From positions 124,001 to 188,000 of the forward strand of contig NZ_NQMO01000009.1 in NCBI RefSeq assembly GCF_002257645.1: a stretch of 64,000 nt of DNA. The letters are read 5' to 3'. The stretch's first letter is position 1; every line of letters begins with the position of its first letter. Under the pieces are notes generated by a model. It was not told the DNA's origin. It was given only the letters and a program-made list of their open reading frames with translations, and made no database searches. The DNA comes from Paenibacillus sp. XY044. GTDB taxonomy: Bacteria; Bacillota; Bacilli; Paenibacillales; Paenibacillaceae. The position numbers and the translations under genes are program-made. Of this stretch, positions 33,009-40,842 are shown in pieces.

Positions 33009-33038
33009 GGTCTGCACATGCAAATGCATGTGCAGACC
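33009..33038 (-). promoter_or_regulatory. Intercistronic hairpin between SBP and permease genes
   Basis: GGTCTGCACATGCA and its exact complement form a 14-bp stem with a two-base loop in the 109-base gap. No T-run follows. This position is typical of hairpins that protect the upstream mRNA and let the binding protein exceed the permeases. Confidence 0.6.
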
Positions 33039-33053
33039 CGAGTGGAAAAGTGA

Positions 33054-34724
33054 TTAACGCTGCGGTGGTCGCTGCTCGGGGTGATCCAAATCGGAGAGTT
33101 GTTTTTTAGCTTCTTTCATAGCAGGTTCCATATATTTATCGATATTCGCCTGCAGCTGCTCCAAATATTGATCCGTCGTCAGCTTACCGCTAAAGTACCG
33201 CTGTACGAGCCCTACCCAATCCTGCACGGACGGCTGGTAATCCCACATTCCGCGAGCCAGGTTGTTCGCGGCACTGGTATAGCCTTCGGTATTTCCAATC
33301 GGTTTGAAGTCGGCGAATGCCGCCGCCATATCATCCGGGAGCGTAATGCCTTTAATGGCCGGTGCGCCTGAGAGGGAAGCGTCATCGCTCTTCTGAATCG
33401 CATCCAAATATACGGCATATCCTTCCGGACTTGTCAGGTACATCATGAAATCAACATTCAGTTCATTTTGCGTAGCATCTTTATTTACGAAACCATAGAA
33501 CCCGATCGGAATCTGAATCGTACGGGCCGGTGCCATCACCTCAGGTCCTTCCATGGAAGGCATGTTGAAGAATCCATATTCGAAAGGCTTCACGCCACCC
33601 GTGGCACCCGTTTTTTCCACATCCGCAAAATCTTTAGGAAGCTGCCAGTAGGAGGCCGGAGTACCTAACATCGTTGCCGCCTTTCCTGTCAGGAACAGAT
33701 TGTAAGCCTGGTCCTCTTTCACTCCGAAAAATCCGTCCGGCACATAATCGAACAGTTTTTTCAGATTTTCCGAGTAAGCCTTCCACTGGGGATTGCCGGC
33801 AATTTTGAAGGGACCTTCTTTGTCTTTAACGGCTTTCCACAGCCGCATTTCGTTTTTGGTCACTTTACTGTTGGAATCGTTATAAGGATCCGTCAGATCA
33901 TATTTCCATTGTTCGTCGAGCTCGGGAACGTAAGTATAGTCCTGCTCTTGGGACCGGATAATGTTAATGTAATCACGCATGTACTGATCGGCATAGATTC
34001 GCACCAGCCATCCCGCCTGGCCGCTCCACATCGATTTGGAGTCTCCACCAAGGGCCAGCGGTGTATATCCGGCCTTTTTTATTTTATTGAAAGCGTCGAT
34101 CATCTCGTTGAACGTTTTGGGAGCTTCATTAATGCCGACTTTCTGGAAAATTTCCTTGTTATACACCCATACGATCTGCACGGATTCAAAGTTCAGATTG
34201 TACAAATGGTCTTCGGCTCCAATGCCTTCGAGGTTAATGCCCATCGCTTTCAGATCCAGAGTGTCTTGCCAAGGCTGGTTCGTATAAGGATTGGCTTTAT
34301 CGAAATAAGGGTAAAAGTCCATAAATTTCTTACTGTTTACTAATCCGCCGACTTCGTTATTCGTAACCAGGTCAACGTCCGGCACACCTGCTGCAAACTG
34401 AGCCGTCAGCCACTCCTTGTAGCCTTCCGCCGGCTTGTTGTCGACTTTTACCTTCACTCCCGGATTTTTCTTCATATACGCTTCGGCAACCGCATTCCAA
34501 ACAGACGCGGATGCATTCGGCAAGGAAATATGAATATTTCCTGTCAACTGCGAAGTGGCCGGATCCTTCCCAGTGTCTTCTTTCCCCTGATCCTCACCCG
34601 TTTGATTGGTCTCTGCGGTGCCTGGATTATCTGGTGATGTGGGAGCTGCTTTGGTGCATGCCGACAATAAAGCCAAGAGCATCACAATACTCAAGAGAAC
34701 GATGAATCCCTTCCTTTTGTTCAC
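33054..34724 (-). CDS. Extracellular solute-binding lipoprotein of locus A
   Basis: A 556-residue lipoprotein. The signal peptide ends LLSAC, the lipobox, followed by a flexible acidic linker. The mature part has the fold of family 1 sugar-binding proteins (WLTAQFAAGVPDVDLV, VWVYNKEIFQKVGI, PIGFYGFVNKDA). The start is GTG behind GGGGAG; the upstream ATG at 34796 lacks a site. It heads the transporter operon. Palindromic operators lie at 34805-34850, so expression is probably controlled by the adjacent GntR/LacI regulator. Confidence 0.9.
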   Translation of the reverse strand: MNKRKGFIVLLSIVMLLALLSACTKAAPTSPDNPGTAETNQTGEDQGKEDTGKDPATSQLTGNIHISLPNASASVWNAVAEAYMKKNPGVKVKVDNKPAEGYKEWLTAQFAAGVPDVDLVTNNEVGGLVNSKKFMDFYPYFDKANPYTNQPWQDTLDLKAMGINLEGIGAEDHLYNLNFESVQIVWVYNKEIFQKVGINEAPKTFNEMIDAFNKIKKAGYTPLALGGDSKSMWSGQAGWLVRIYADQYMRDYINIIRSQEQDYTYVPELDEQWKYDLTDPYNDSNSKVTKNEMRLWKAVKDKEGPFKIAGNPQWKAYSENLKKLFDYVPDGFFGVKEDQAYNLFLTGKAATMLGTPASYWQLPKDFADVEKTGATGGVKPFEYGFFNMPSMEGPEVMAPARTIQIPIGFYGFVNKDATQNELNVDFMMYLTSPEGYAVYLDAIQKSDDASLSGAPAIKGITLPDDMAAAFADFKPIGNTEGYTSAANNLARGMWDYQPSVQDWVGLVQRYFSGKLTTDQYLEQLQANIDKYMEPAMKEAKKQLSDLDHPEQRPPQR

Positions 34725-34757
34725 ATTGATCTCCCCTATTTTCGAATGGTCATAATC

Positions 34758-34770
34758 TGAAGCGCTTTCA
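34758..34770. promoter_or_regulatory. cre-like site, one base short
   Basis: TGAAGCGCTTTCA resembles the CcpA catabolite-responsive element TGAAAGCGCTTTCA with one A missing. It lies between the operators and the SBP start, where it could reduce transcription in the presence of preferred sugars. Confidence 0.35.
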
Positions 34771-34804
34771 ATTAGAATAAACTTGAATGAATACACTTCA
34801 GCTG

Positions 34805-34850
34805 TAAGTATACGTTAAAATTTTTGTATACTTTGATAAACAAAGTATAC
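34805..34850. promoter_or_regulatory. Operator cluster of the TTAAGTATACTTAA regulon, SBP promoter
   Basis: TAAGTATACGTTAA (34805-34818) is followed by the inverted repeat GTATACTTTG-5-CAAAGTATAC (34826-34850). The GTATAC cores are centered about 17 and 19 bases apart. The same box occurs at three other promoters of locus A. Confidence 0.65.
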
Positions 34851-35084
34851 TGTAGTAATTTGCCTATTGCAATAGTTTTTATTTCGAAACACGCTGAGGG
34901 AGAGTGCGTTAAGCTGAAGTTTGTTTGTGAGTTAAGGACAATAAATGACTGCGGAACACTTTCTTCTTTTTTAAGAAAAACGTCTATCGACGTACCTTCA
35001 AAGAAGACAGACCGCGTTTAAAGGTAATTTTTCTTGCAATATCAGGAAGCCATGGCTCTGGAGTTTATACTTTCTGATATTATC

Positions 35085-35109
35085 AAAAAAGCTCCCGTTA
35101 ACCGGGAGC
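35085..35109 (-). terminator. Terminator of the locus A regulator
   Basis: GCTCCCG and CGGGAGC pair around a short loop, followed by TTTTTT on the minus strand. Confidence 0.8.
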
Positions 35110-35117
35110 CCTGAAAA

Positions 35118-36242
35118 CTAGTTATTTCTGATACGCTGCTTCGTCGATAATGGAGCGGTGCTGTCGCGCAATATCAGCGTCGGGACGATCTCGTCTTTAA
35201 CCAAGGACGTATCATCCTCCTCCAGTTCAAACAGCAAAATCTCCGCTGCCCTTTGCCCCATCTTGCGTGTATTCTGATTCACCGTGGTGAGCCTTGGATA
35301 GGAATACTCGCCGAGTTTCACATCATCGTAACCGATAATGCTCATATCTTCGGGGATTATCATCCCGGACTCTCTTGCCGCGTTCATCGCACCGAAAGCT
35401 TTATAATCGCTTGTAGCGAATATCGCAGTTGGCGGCTCCGGCAGCTTCATCAGCTTTTTGAATCCTTCCTCCCCCATCTCCGCCCGTTCGTCTTCACCGT
35501 CTATGACGGTGATCAGATCCGGATTGAAAGGAATATTATGCTGGGTAAGCGCCAGCCTGTAGCCTTGGAGTCGAAGGGAAAAATCCTGATTTAAGTCCAA
35601 AAGCGAGCTGCCTGTCAGTATAACACCTATCCGCTGATGCCCCTGAGAAATCAGATGCTGGGTGGCTAGATATCCTCCTGTAAGATTATCCGCGATGACA
35701 TAAGGAATACCCAAATGCGGATAATAGAAATGCACCGTGACAATGCGCCGGTTCTCTTCCTGCCAAGCCGTTAAGCGAGAAAAATCAAAATGCCCTTTAA
35801 CCGTCAGGAGGATGATGCCGGCGCCAGGATCCTCGGGCAGCTCATAGTGTTCCCCGATATCCCAAATGTGGAAGGCGACGCCGTTTTCCTCACATACTTC
35901 TTTAATTCCTTCAAACATATCCGTAAAGAACGGGTGGTTCAGTATGCTCACTTCATGATTTTGATGGGCAAAATATAGGGTGCGGAGCCCTTTGGATTCA
36001 GCTTGAGCCGGGTTCTCATGGACGAAGCTCCCCTTCCCTCGGATTCTGTAAACGAATCCTTCCTGAACCAGATCCGATAGAGCCCGCCTGGACGTAATTT
36101 CACTGGTGTTATACTCTTTCGCCAGCTCAATCTGAGTGGGAAGCGGATCATGCGGCTTGAGTTCTCCGGAAGCAATCTTTCGTTTAATATCGTTCATTAT
36201 ATATTGATACATCGGTGTCTTGTCCGATTTTTCCATATCCAT
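35118..36242 (-). CDS. GntR/LacI hybrid transcriptional regulator of locus A
   Basis: A 374-residue regulator of the AraR type. Residues 1-75 are a GntR winged helix (YQYIMNDIKRKIASGELKPHDPLPT, ITSRRALSDLVQEGFVYRIRGKGSFV). The remainder is a LacI-type periplasmic-binding-like sugar sensor (VIADNLTGGYLATQHLISQGHQRIGV, ATSDYKAFGAMNAARE, IGYDDVKLGEYSYPRLTTV). AAGGAG lies before ATG at 36242; an upstream TTG at 36245 is also possible. A palindrome of the regulon box lies in its own promoter, so autoregulation is likely. It probably represses the SBP operon and the nearby glycosidase genes until a sugar binds. Confidence 0.9.
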   Translation of the reverse strand: MDMEKSDKTPMYQYIMNDIKRKIASGELKPHDPLPTQIELAKEYNTSEITSRRALSDLVQEGFVYRIRGKGSFVHENPAQAESKGLRTLYFAHQNHEVSILNHPFFTDMFEGIKEVCEENGVAFHIWDIGEHYELPEDPGAGIILLTVKGHFDFSRLTAWQEENRRIVTVHFYYPHLGIPYVIADNLTGGYLATQHLISQGHQRIGVILTGSSLLDLNQDFSLRLQGYRLALTQHNIPFNPDLITVIDGEDERAEMGEEGFKKLMKLPEPPTAIFATSDYKAFGAMNAARESGMIIPEDMSIIGYDDVKLGEYSYPRLTTVNQNTRKMGQRAAEILLFELEEDDTSLVKDEIVPTLILRDSTAPLSTKQRIRNN

Positions 36243-36269
36243 CAAACCATCACTCCTTACCAAATTGAG

Positions 36270-36283
36270 TTAAGTATACTTTA
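36270..36283. promoter_or_regulatory. Operator box upstream of the locus A regulator
   Basis: TTAAGTATACTTTA differs at one base from the perfect palindrome TTAAGTATACTTAA. Confidence 0.65.
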
Positions 36284-36301
36284 TACCCTGTCATTCGTGC
36301 A

Positions 36302-36345
36302 AGCAAAAAGGGCAGTCTCTGATCCTGGCGGAAAGAGAGACTGCC
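36302..36345 (-). terminator. Terminator of the GH71/99-GH78 operon
   Basis: GGCAGTCTCT and AGAGACTGCC form the stem; on the minus strand it runs into CCCTTTTTGC. It isolates the regulator gene from the operon upstream. Confidence 0.75.
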
Positions 36346-36373
36346 TTTTACATTCCAAATTCTATATCCGGGG

Positions 36374-38773
36374 TTATCCGCTACAGTCGACCAATGGTGT
36401 CTGATTGGGTCCTGGCACAAGAACCGGAATCGTTCCTCGAACATGAACATCATCCTGACCCATAGACGCCGTGATGTCGAGCAACCCTGGCGCCTCCCAT
36501 GTCATTTGCACGGGTATGCGAGCCTCAAAGCGGCAAATGCCGTCCTCATCCCTTTTCCACTGCGCACTGATTTTCCCGTAACGGGTTACCACCGATCCTT
36601 CTACCCACTCGACTCCCATTACTGCGCTGGGACAGAGCGAAACTTGCCCATGACCCGCCTTTGAAATATCAATCCCAATCAGCTCCCTATTCAACAAATA
36701 CGTAGGTGATGCTCCCCAGCCATGGCATAGACTCACTGGAACGGCATCCTCCAAATAGGTTGGCGTATGCCCAAGATAGGGGCTTGGCGTAGTCGAAAAG
36801 GGGAGGTTCGGATCAAAGGTTTCCCACCAGGTTGTGGCCCCCCGATCCAGCATTTCACCCCAATAATTTCGGATGATGCGTACCGCATCCGCAGCATAAC
36901 CGAAACGGAACAAGGTTTCGAGCACGATATGATAGAAAAACGCTCCGCGAATTTGCGGGAGCCGTCCGTTCAAGTAATACTCCTGCAAGAACAAGGAGAT
37001 TTCTTCTTCATTCATCATACCGGACCAGGCAGCCGCAAAATTGGTCTGGGCTGTAACACTGGAGGAAAGACCCTCTCCGGTCAAACAGTCCGCGTAGATC
37101 GCTGTATTCGGTATCCGGAGCAGATCCCGGATGGACTTGCGAAGCTTCGCTGCTTTATCCGTAAATAAATTCCCGCCCTCCTCTTCGCCCAGCTCAAACG
37201 CTAGTTCGGCGGCCGTATGCAAAAATTTATAATAGAAACAAGAGATGGCGGTTACGCGATCCTCCCGGTGGATATCATCCGACCAGTCGATAAAGCACCA
37301 CATGCCGTCCCGATCCGCCTTGGCAAACAATCCGGCGTCATCTTCCTGATTCGTAAACCACTGGGCAAGCTTCATGATATGCGGCCATAATTCCTCTAAA
37401 AAAGCCCGATCCTTCGTATAATCGTAATATTCAGCTACGCCAAACAGCCAATGTGCGCAAAAATCGGGCAGCAAAAAGGCGTTCCGCTGCGGCCCGGTGC
37501 CTGGAATGGAACCGTCGTCGTTTTGTATTTTCGCAGCCTGCAGCAATGATTTCCGGACGAGCAGCGGATCGTCGAACGTTTGATAGACCACTTTGGCCAT
37601 CACTACCGAATCGGCCACCCACAGCGCACCTTCGCGATAAGGGCAGTCCTCAAAATGGTTCTGGCTGTTCACCATGGTCGTATACCGTCCGATTTCCCAA
37701 ATCCGGTTCAGCTTATCATCGCTGCTGCGGAAATGACCCCCGTCCTTGTAAGGATAATGAACAAAACGGACTCGGAGATCAGTAATACGCAGCGGGACGG
37801 GCGTCGCCATGACACCCACCTTAAGATAGCGAAACGCACGTCTTCCGAACGGAGTGATCCGGTTTACCCCTTTGCGGAGGAGGTACGTATCCCTCAAATC
37901 CAATTCCAGCGATTCACCATAAAACAGCTGCAGAACTCCCCCTTCCTCGGCGATGACTTCAAGCTCCGGATAGCCGACGATCTCAGCTCCGAAGTCATAG
38001 GTCATCTGGGGAAAAGAGCCGGGAATCGAAGCGTCCATCATCACCGGTCCCCTTTCTTCCGCCGGATCAGCAGCTAATGGCGCTTCCGGGGCTTGGATAG
38101 ACCCAAGAAACGATTCAGCCGAAACGAGTCTAGCCGGGGATACCAGGTTCTCCTGCAAGTGCGGGATATCGCGCGCGATCAAGCGGGGCCAGGGGGAGTT
38201 CCCCTGCTCCGCAGCCGCGATCGCTTCGGCGGGCTGCCAGGATGAATCATCATAATCTTCGCATTCCCAGCCGTCTTCCCGGGACACATCCATCAACTCC
38301 CGGTATCCACCCCACATATGAAGGCGGCTTACTCCCGTTTTCCACCGGAGAGATCGCCTGCATTTCCATTTAGAGCTGCTGGCAACCGTCAGAAGGCTTG
38401 CCCCTTGGTCATCAGCGTCGTATAGGTCGAGCTGGCATATCAATCCACCGGGCCCCTGCAGCTGTTCGGTGACAATCCTGTCTTTACCGAAATTGTGTGC
38501 GGCCACCGCAATGCAGTTCCGGCCGTTTCGGAGCAATGCGGCAACGTCGTACGTATCGAATGACATCCATAACAAGTCGGATGGCGCGGGGCCTCTGCCC
38601 GCTTCGATGCCGTTAATGTACAGCTTGTAGGATTGGTTGGCGGAAATCCGTACGAATGCTTTTGTAATGGGCGCCGTCAGTTCAAAAGATTTGCGTGCTT
38701 CCACATATACGTTATTCTCATTCCCGGTTCCCTCGGCCCAAATCCATTCCGCTTTCCAGCTTTCTCTATTCAT
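36374..38773 (-). CDS. GH78-like alpha-L-rhamnosidase family protein
   Basis: A 799-residue protein without a signal peptide. The N-terminal beta-sandwich carries the sugar-binding rhamnosidase pattern (AFVRISANQSYKLYINGIEAGRGP). An (alpha/alpha)6 barrel follows. Asp376, Glu381 and Asp388 in DCPYREGALWVAD keep the 5- and 12-residue spacing of the catalytic acids Asp567, Glu572 and Asp579 of Bacillus GL1 RhaB. TTWWETFDP carries a later acidic residue. GGAGG lies before the ATG. It is 61 bases after the GH71/99-like gene and probably shares its transcript. Cleavage of terminal alpha-rhamnose is likely but not certain; paralogues often carry other activities. Confidence 0.85.
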   Translation of the reverse strand: MNRESWKAEWIWAEGTGNENNVYVEARKSFELTAPITKAFVRISANQSYKLYINGIEAGRGPAPSDLLWMSFDTYDVAALLRNGRNCIAVAAHNFGKDRIVTEQLQGPGGLICQLDLYDADDQGASLLTVASSSKWKCRRSLRWKTGVSRLHMWGGYRELMDVSREDGWECEDYDDSSWQPAEAIAAAEQGNSPWPRLIARDIPHLQENLVSPARLVSAESFLGSIQAPEAPLAADPAEERGPVMMDASIPGSFPQMTYDFGAEIVGYPELEVIAEEGGVLQLFYGESLELDLRDTYLLRKGVNRITPFGRRAFRYLKVGVMATPVPLRITDLRVRFVHYPYKDGGHFRSSDDKLNRIWEIGRYTTMVNSQNHFEDCPYREGALWVADSVVMAKVVYQTFDDPLLVRKSLLQAAKIQNDDGSIPGTGPQRNAFLLPDFCAHWLFGVAEYYDYTKDRAFLEELWPHIMKLAQWFTNQEDDAGLFAKADRDGMWCFIDWSDDIHREDRVTAISCFYYKFLHTAAELAFELGEEEGGNLFTDKAAKLRKSIRDLLRIPNTAIYADCLTGEGLSSSVTAQTNFAAAWSGMMNEEEISLFLQEYYLNGRLPQIRGAFFYHIVLETLFRFGYAADAVRIIRNYWGEMLDRGATTWWETFDPNLPFSTTPSPYLGHTPTYLEDAVPVSLCHGWGASPTYLLNRELIGIDISKAGHGQVSLCPSAVMGVEWVEGSVVTRYGKISAQWKRDEDGICRFEARIPVQMTWEAPGLLDITASMGQDDVHVRGTIPVLVPGPNQTPLVDCSG

Positions 38774-38834
38774 CGTTTTACCTCCAGCTTGTGCTGATCT
38801 CGAGTATCAAGAATGAGTGAATATCATTGTGAAT

Positions 38835-40589
38835 CTATGATTCGTCAGCCGATTTGTATACAAAGTTCAATCGTCCTTCCGGCGCCGTGTCGCCGTGCCG
38901 ATAAAAATCTGAGATATCCCCTTCGTTCTGCATATTGTCTACCCACTTGAATTCCATCCATATTCCTTCCGCCCCGTCCTTCGGAGCCTCTTCGCCCCGA
39001 AGCAAGGCAAGCGGGATTTCAACATACATTTCGTTCCCCGAAACGAAATAACGGACCTCTGCCGACGCTTCCCAGTTCCAATCCCCTGTGCTGTGTTCCA
39101 ATAGCGTCGTTGAACGATCTATAACTGTTCTGTTCACAATGTAGTGGTACCCCTCCCATCCCGCGTTGTCGCTCCTCCGGTTACGGATGAGAAGCATCAT
39201 CCAGTGGCGGTCCGTATACGGTGTGATGGGATCTTTGGTATTAGCGTAAAAATAAAGACAGTGTTCCGTATGAGCGGCTTTCAAGGTAACCAAATCATTT
39301 CTTCCCGTATCTTGAAAATAATGAAAACTCCCATATCCGGCATGGTTCCTGCGCATGGTATCCCCTTCAAAATCCCTGTACAGCGCCGGTACAGACTGCC
39401 ATGTCGAAAAATCCGGCTCTGCAGTCAGGAAGGTTCCACTGTCCACTGACTCGGACATGCCCTTGTAGCGGCGGATATAACCGATCAGCTGCATATAATA
39501 ATGATCTTGATACCCGCCCTTCATCGGCTCGATATCCCGGCTGAATGAAAGCGTAGCCTGATCGACGAACAAAACAGGCCGATCGGGCGTTCCTTGCAGG
39601 CGCATGGCGATCCACTCATTCCAGCCGGTAACGAAAATGATCTGCGGATCCTCTGCAATAGCAAACTCCCATTGTTCGGCGATATTCTTACCCCGATGAA
39701 TGGATTCGGATCGTTCAGCTTCCGATTCCTCCATACCTTCGTGATAACCTCTGCCCCAATTGTTCCCGTATCCGTAAAAAGGCGTATCGCTCATGGCCAC
39801 GCTGGGATGCTGTGCAACGGAAACGCTAATAATTTCCTTCTCCCCTTCATCATTAAAAAACACCCGCTGCGGCCGCTGAAATTCGATCCATGGAAAACCG
39901 TTCACCTTCGCTTCTTCATTCGGCCATTGATTTCGGCGAAAGGTGAAAAACGCCCGTTGTTCCTCCGTGCATTCCGCCGGATCACCAATCATCAAAGGTT
40001 TGTCTTTCCAATGAAACCATAAATGCTTATAGCGCCCCGGTTTGTATATATCTTCGTACAATTCCGCAATCGTTTTTCCTGAATCCGTATTCGTATAAAA
40101 GGCAAACTGCGGTACGGTAAAGCCTTGGCCGCATATCTCGTCCAGCACGTGAAATAATTCGTCGTATACTTTCTTGTATGTAGCCGCATTGGTCGTGTCA
40201 AACACGATAAAATCCACGCCTGCACTCGTCAGAAGCTGCACGTGTTTGCGCAGCACCCAGGCATCGTCATTCAAATAGTAGCCGTACAGAGGCTCACCCC
40301 AGAAGTGAAATGAATTTTCCGGTCCCCAGGCCGGATGGGCTGGATCCCGTACCGCTTCAGGAGATTGTGCGAGAATTTCGCTGTTATCAAAGGGACCTGA
40401 CGTTCCGTGCTGACCCAGCCAGAGAAAATAAAATAAACCGACATACCTGCCTTCGCGCCTGGGTCCCGTCTCAGCTTGCGTGGGAAGCTCCCTTCCGAGC
40501 CCGTCAATCCCTCCCCATTGATCGGCGAACGTTCGACCGACTTTACCCCGCATCCTTTCTGCTCCTTCCAACGGATCCGTGTCCGACAT
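38835..40589 (-). CDS. GH71/99-like glycoside hydrolase
   Basis: A 584-residue cytoplasmic protein. VGLFYFLWLGQHGTSGPFD, FHFWGEPLYGYYLNDDAWV, KHVQLLTSAGVDFIVFDTTN and FVTGWNEWIAM are the barrel segments of GH71/99-like proteins, which include endo-acting mannan or glucan enzymes. A C-terminal beta-sandwich (FSTWQSVPALYRDFEGDTM) follows. The frame begins at 40607, but GGAGG inside that sequence precedes the ATG at 40589, which is chosen. It heads an operon with the GH78-like gene, behind regulon boxes at 40639-40672. Confidence 0.75.
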   Translation of the reverse strand: MSDTDPLEGAERMRGKVGRTFADQWGGIDGLGRELPTQAETGPRREGRYVGLFYFLWLGQHGTSGPFDNSEILAQSPEAVRDPAHPAWGPENSFHFWGEPLYGYYLNDDAWVLRKHVQLLTSAGVDFIVFDTTNAATYKKVYDELFHVLDEICGQGFTVPQFAFYTNTDSGKTIAELYEDIYKPGRYKHLWFHWKDKPLMIGDPAECTEEQRAFFTFRRNQWPNEEAKVNGFPWIEFQRPQRVFFNDEGEKEIISVSVAQHPSVAMSDTPFYGYGNNWGRGYHEGMEESEAERSESIHRGKNIAEQWEFAIAEDPQIIFVTGWNEWIAMRLQGTPDRPVLFVDQATLSFSRDIEPMKGGYQDHYYMQLIGYIRRYKGMSESVDSGTFLTAEPDFSTWQSVPALYRDFEGDTMRRNHAGYGSFHYFQDTGRNDLVTLKAAHTEHCLYFYANTKDPITPYTDRHWMMLLIRNRRSDNAGWEGYHYIVNRTVIDRSTTLLEHSTGDWNWEASAEVRYFVSGNEMYVEIPLALLRGEEAPKDGAEGIWMEFKWVDNMQNEGDISDFYRHGDTAPEGRLNFVYKSADES

Positions 40590-40638
40590 TAGCGGCTCGA
40601 CCTCCATTAACGAATATTGAAAGCAATAGAAGTTTCAT

Positions 40639-40672
40639 TTAAGTATTCTTATTAAGATTATAATATACTTTA
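40639..40672. promoter_or_regulatory. Operator boxes upstream of the GH71/99-like gene
   Basis: TTAAGTATTCTTAT (40639-40652) and TAATATACTTTA (40661-40672) resemble the regulon palindrome, with centers about 21 bases apart. Confidence 0.55.
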
Positions 40673-40740
40673 TTGATGTTGTTTACAACTATATATACAT
40701 TGAGTGGACCGATCCCCCAAAGGACAACAGCTCTGATATA

Positions 40741-40779
40741 AAAAAAGACTGCGGCACTCACTATCGAGCACCACAGTCA
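40741..40779 (-). terminator. Terminator of the DUF5722 gene
   Basis: On the minus strand GACTGTGG and its partner CCGCAGTC form the base of a stem that is followed by TTTTTTT. Confidence 0.7.
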
Positions 40780-40813
40780 TTTCTATAGAAGTTGAGAAGT
40801 TTGAATGGATGAT

Positions 40814-40842
40814 GGGCGCAAGTACGTAAAATGTCCCTACGC
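40814..40842. repeat. Dispersed short repeat, copy 2, overlapping a stop codon
   Basis: GCAAGTACGTA, one variable base, then AATGTCCCTACG, as at 8807-8837. The CTA within it supplies the TAG stop of the DUF5722 gene, so the repeat ends the protein. Confidence 0.6.

Noticed and set aside
8807..40842. The two dispersed repeats as ends of an insertion sequence
   Set aside because: They are 32 kb apart, flank no transposase and show no target duplication.
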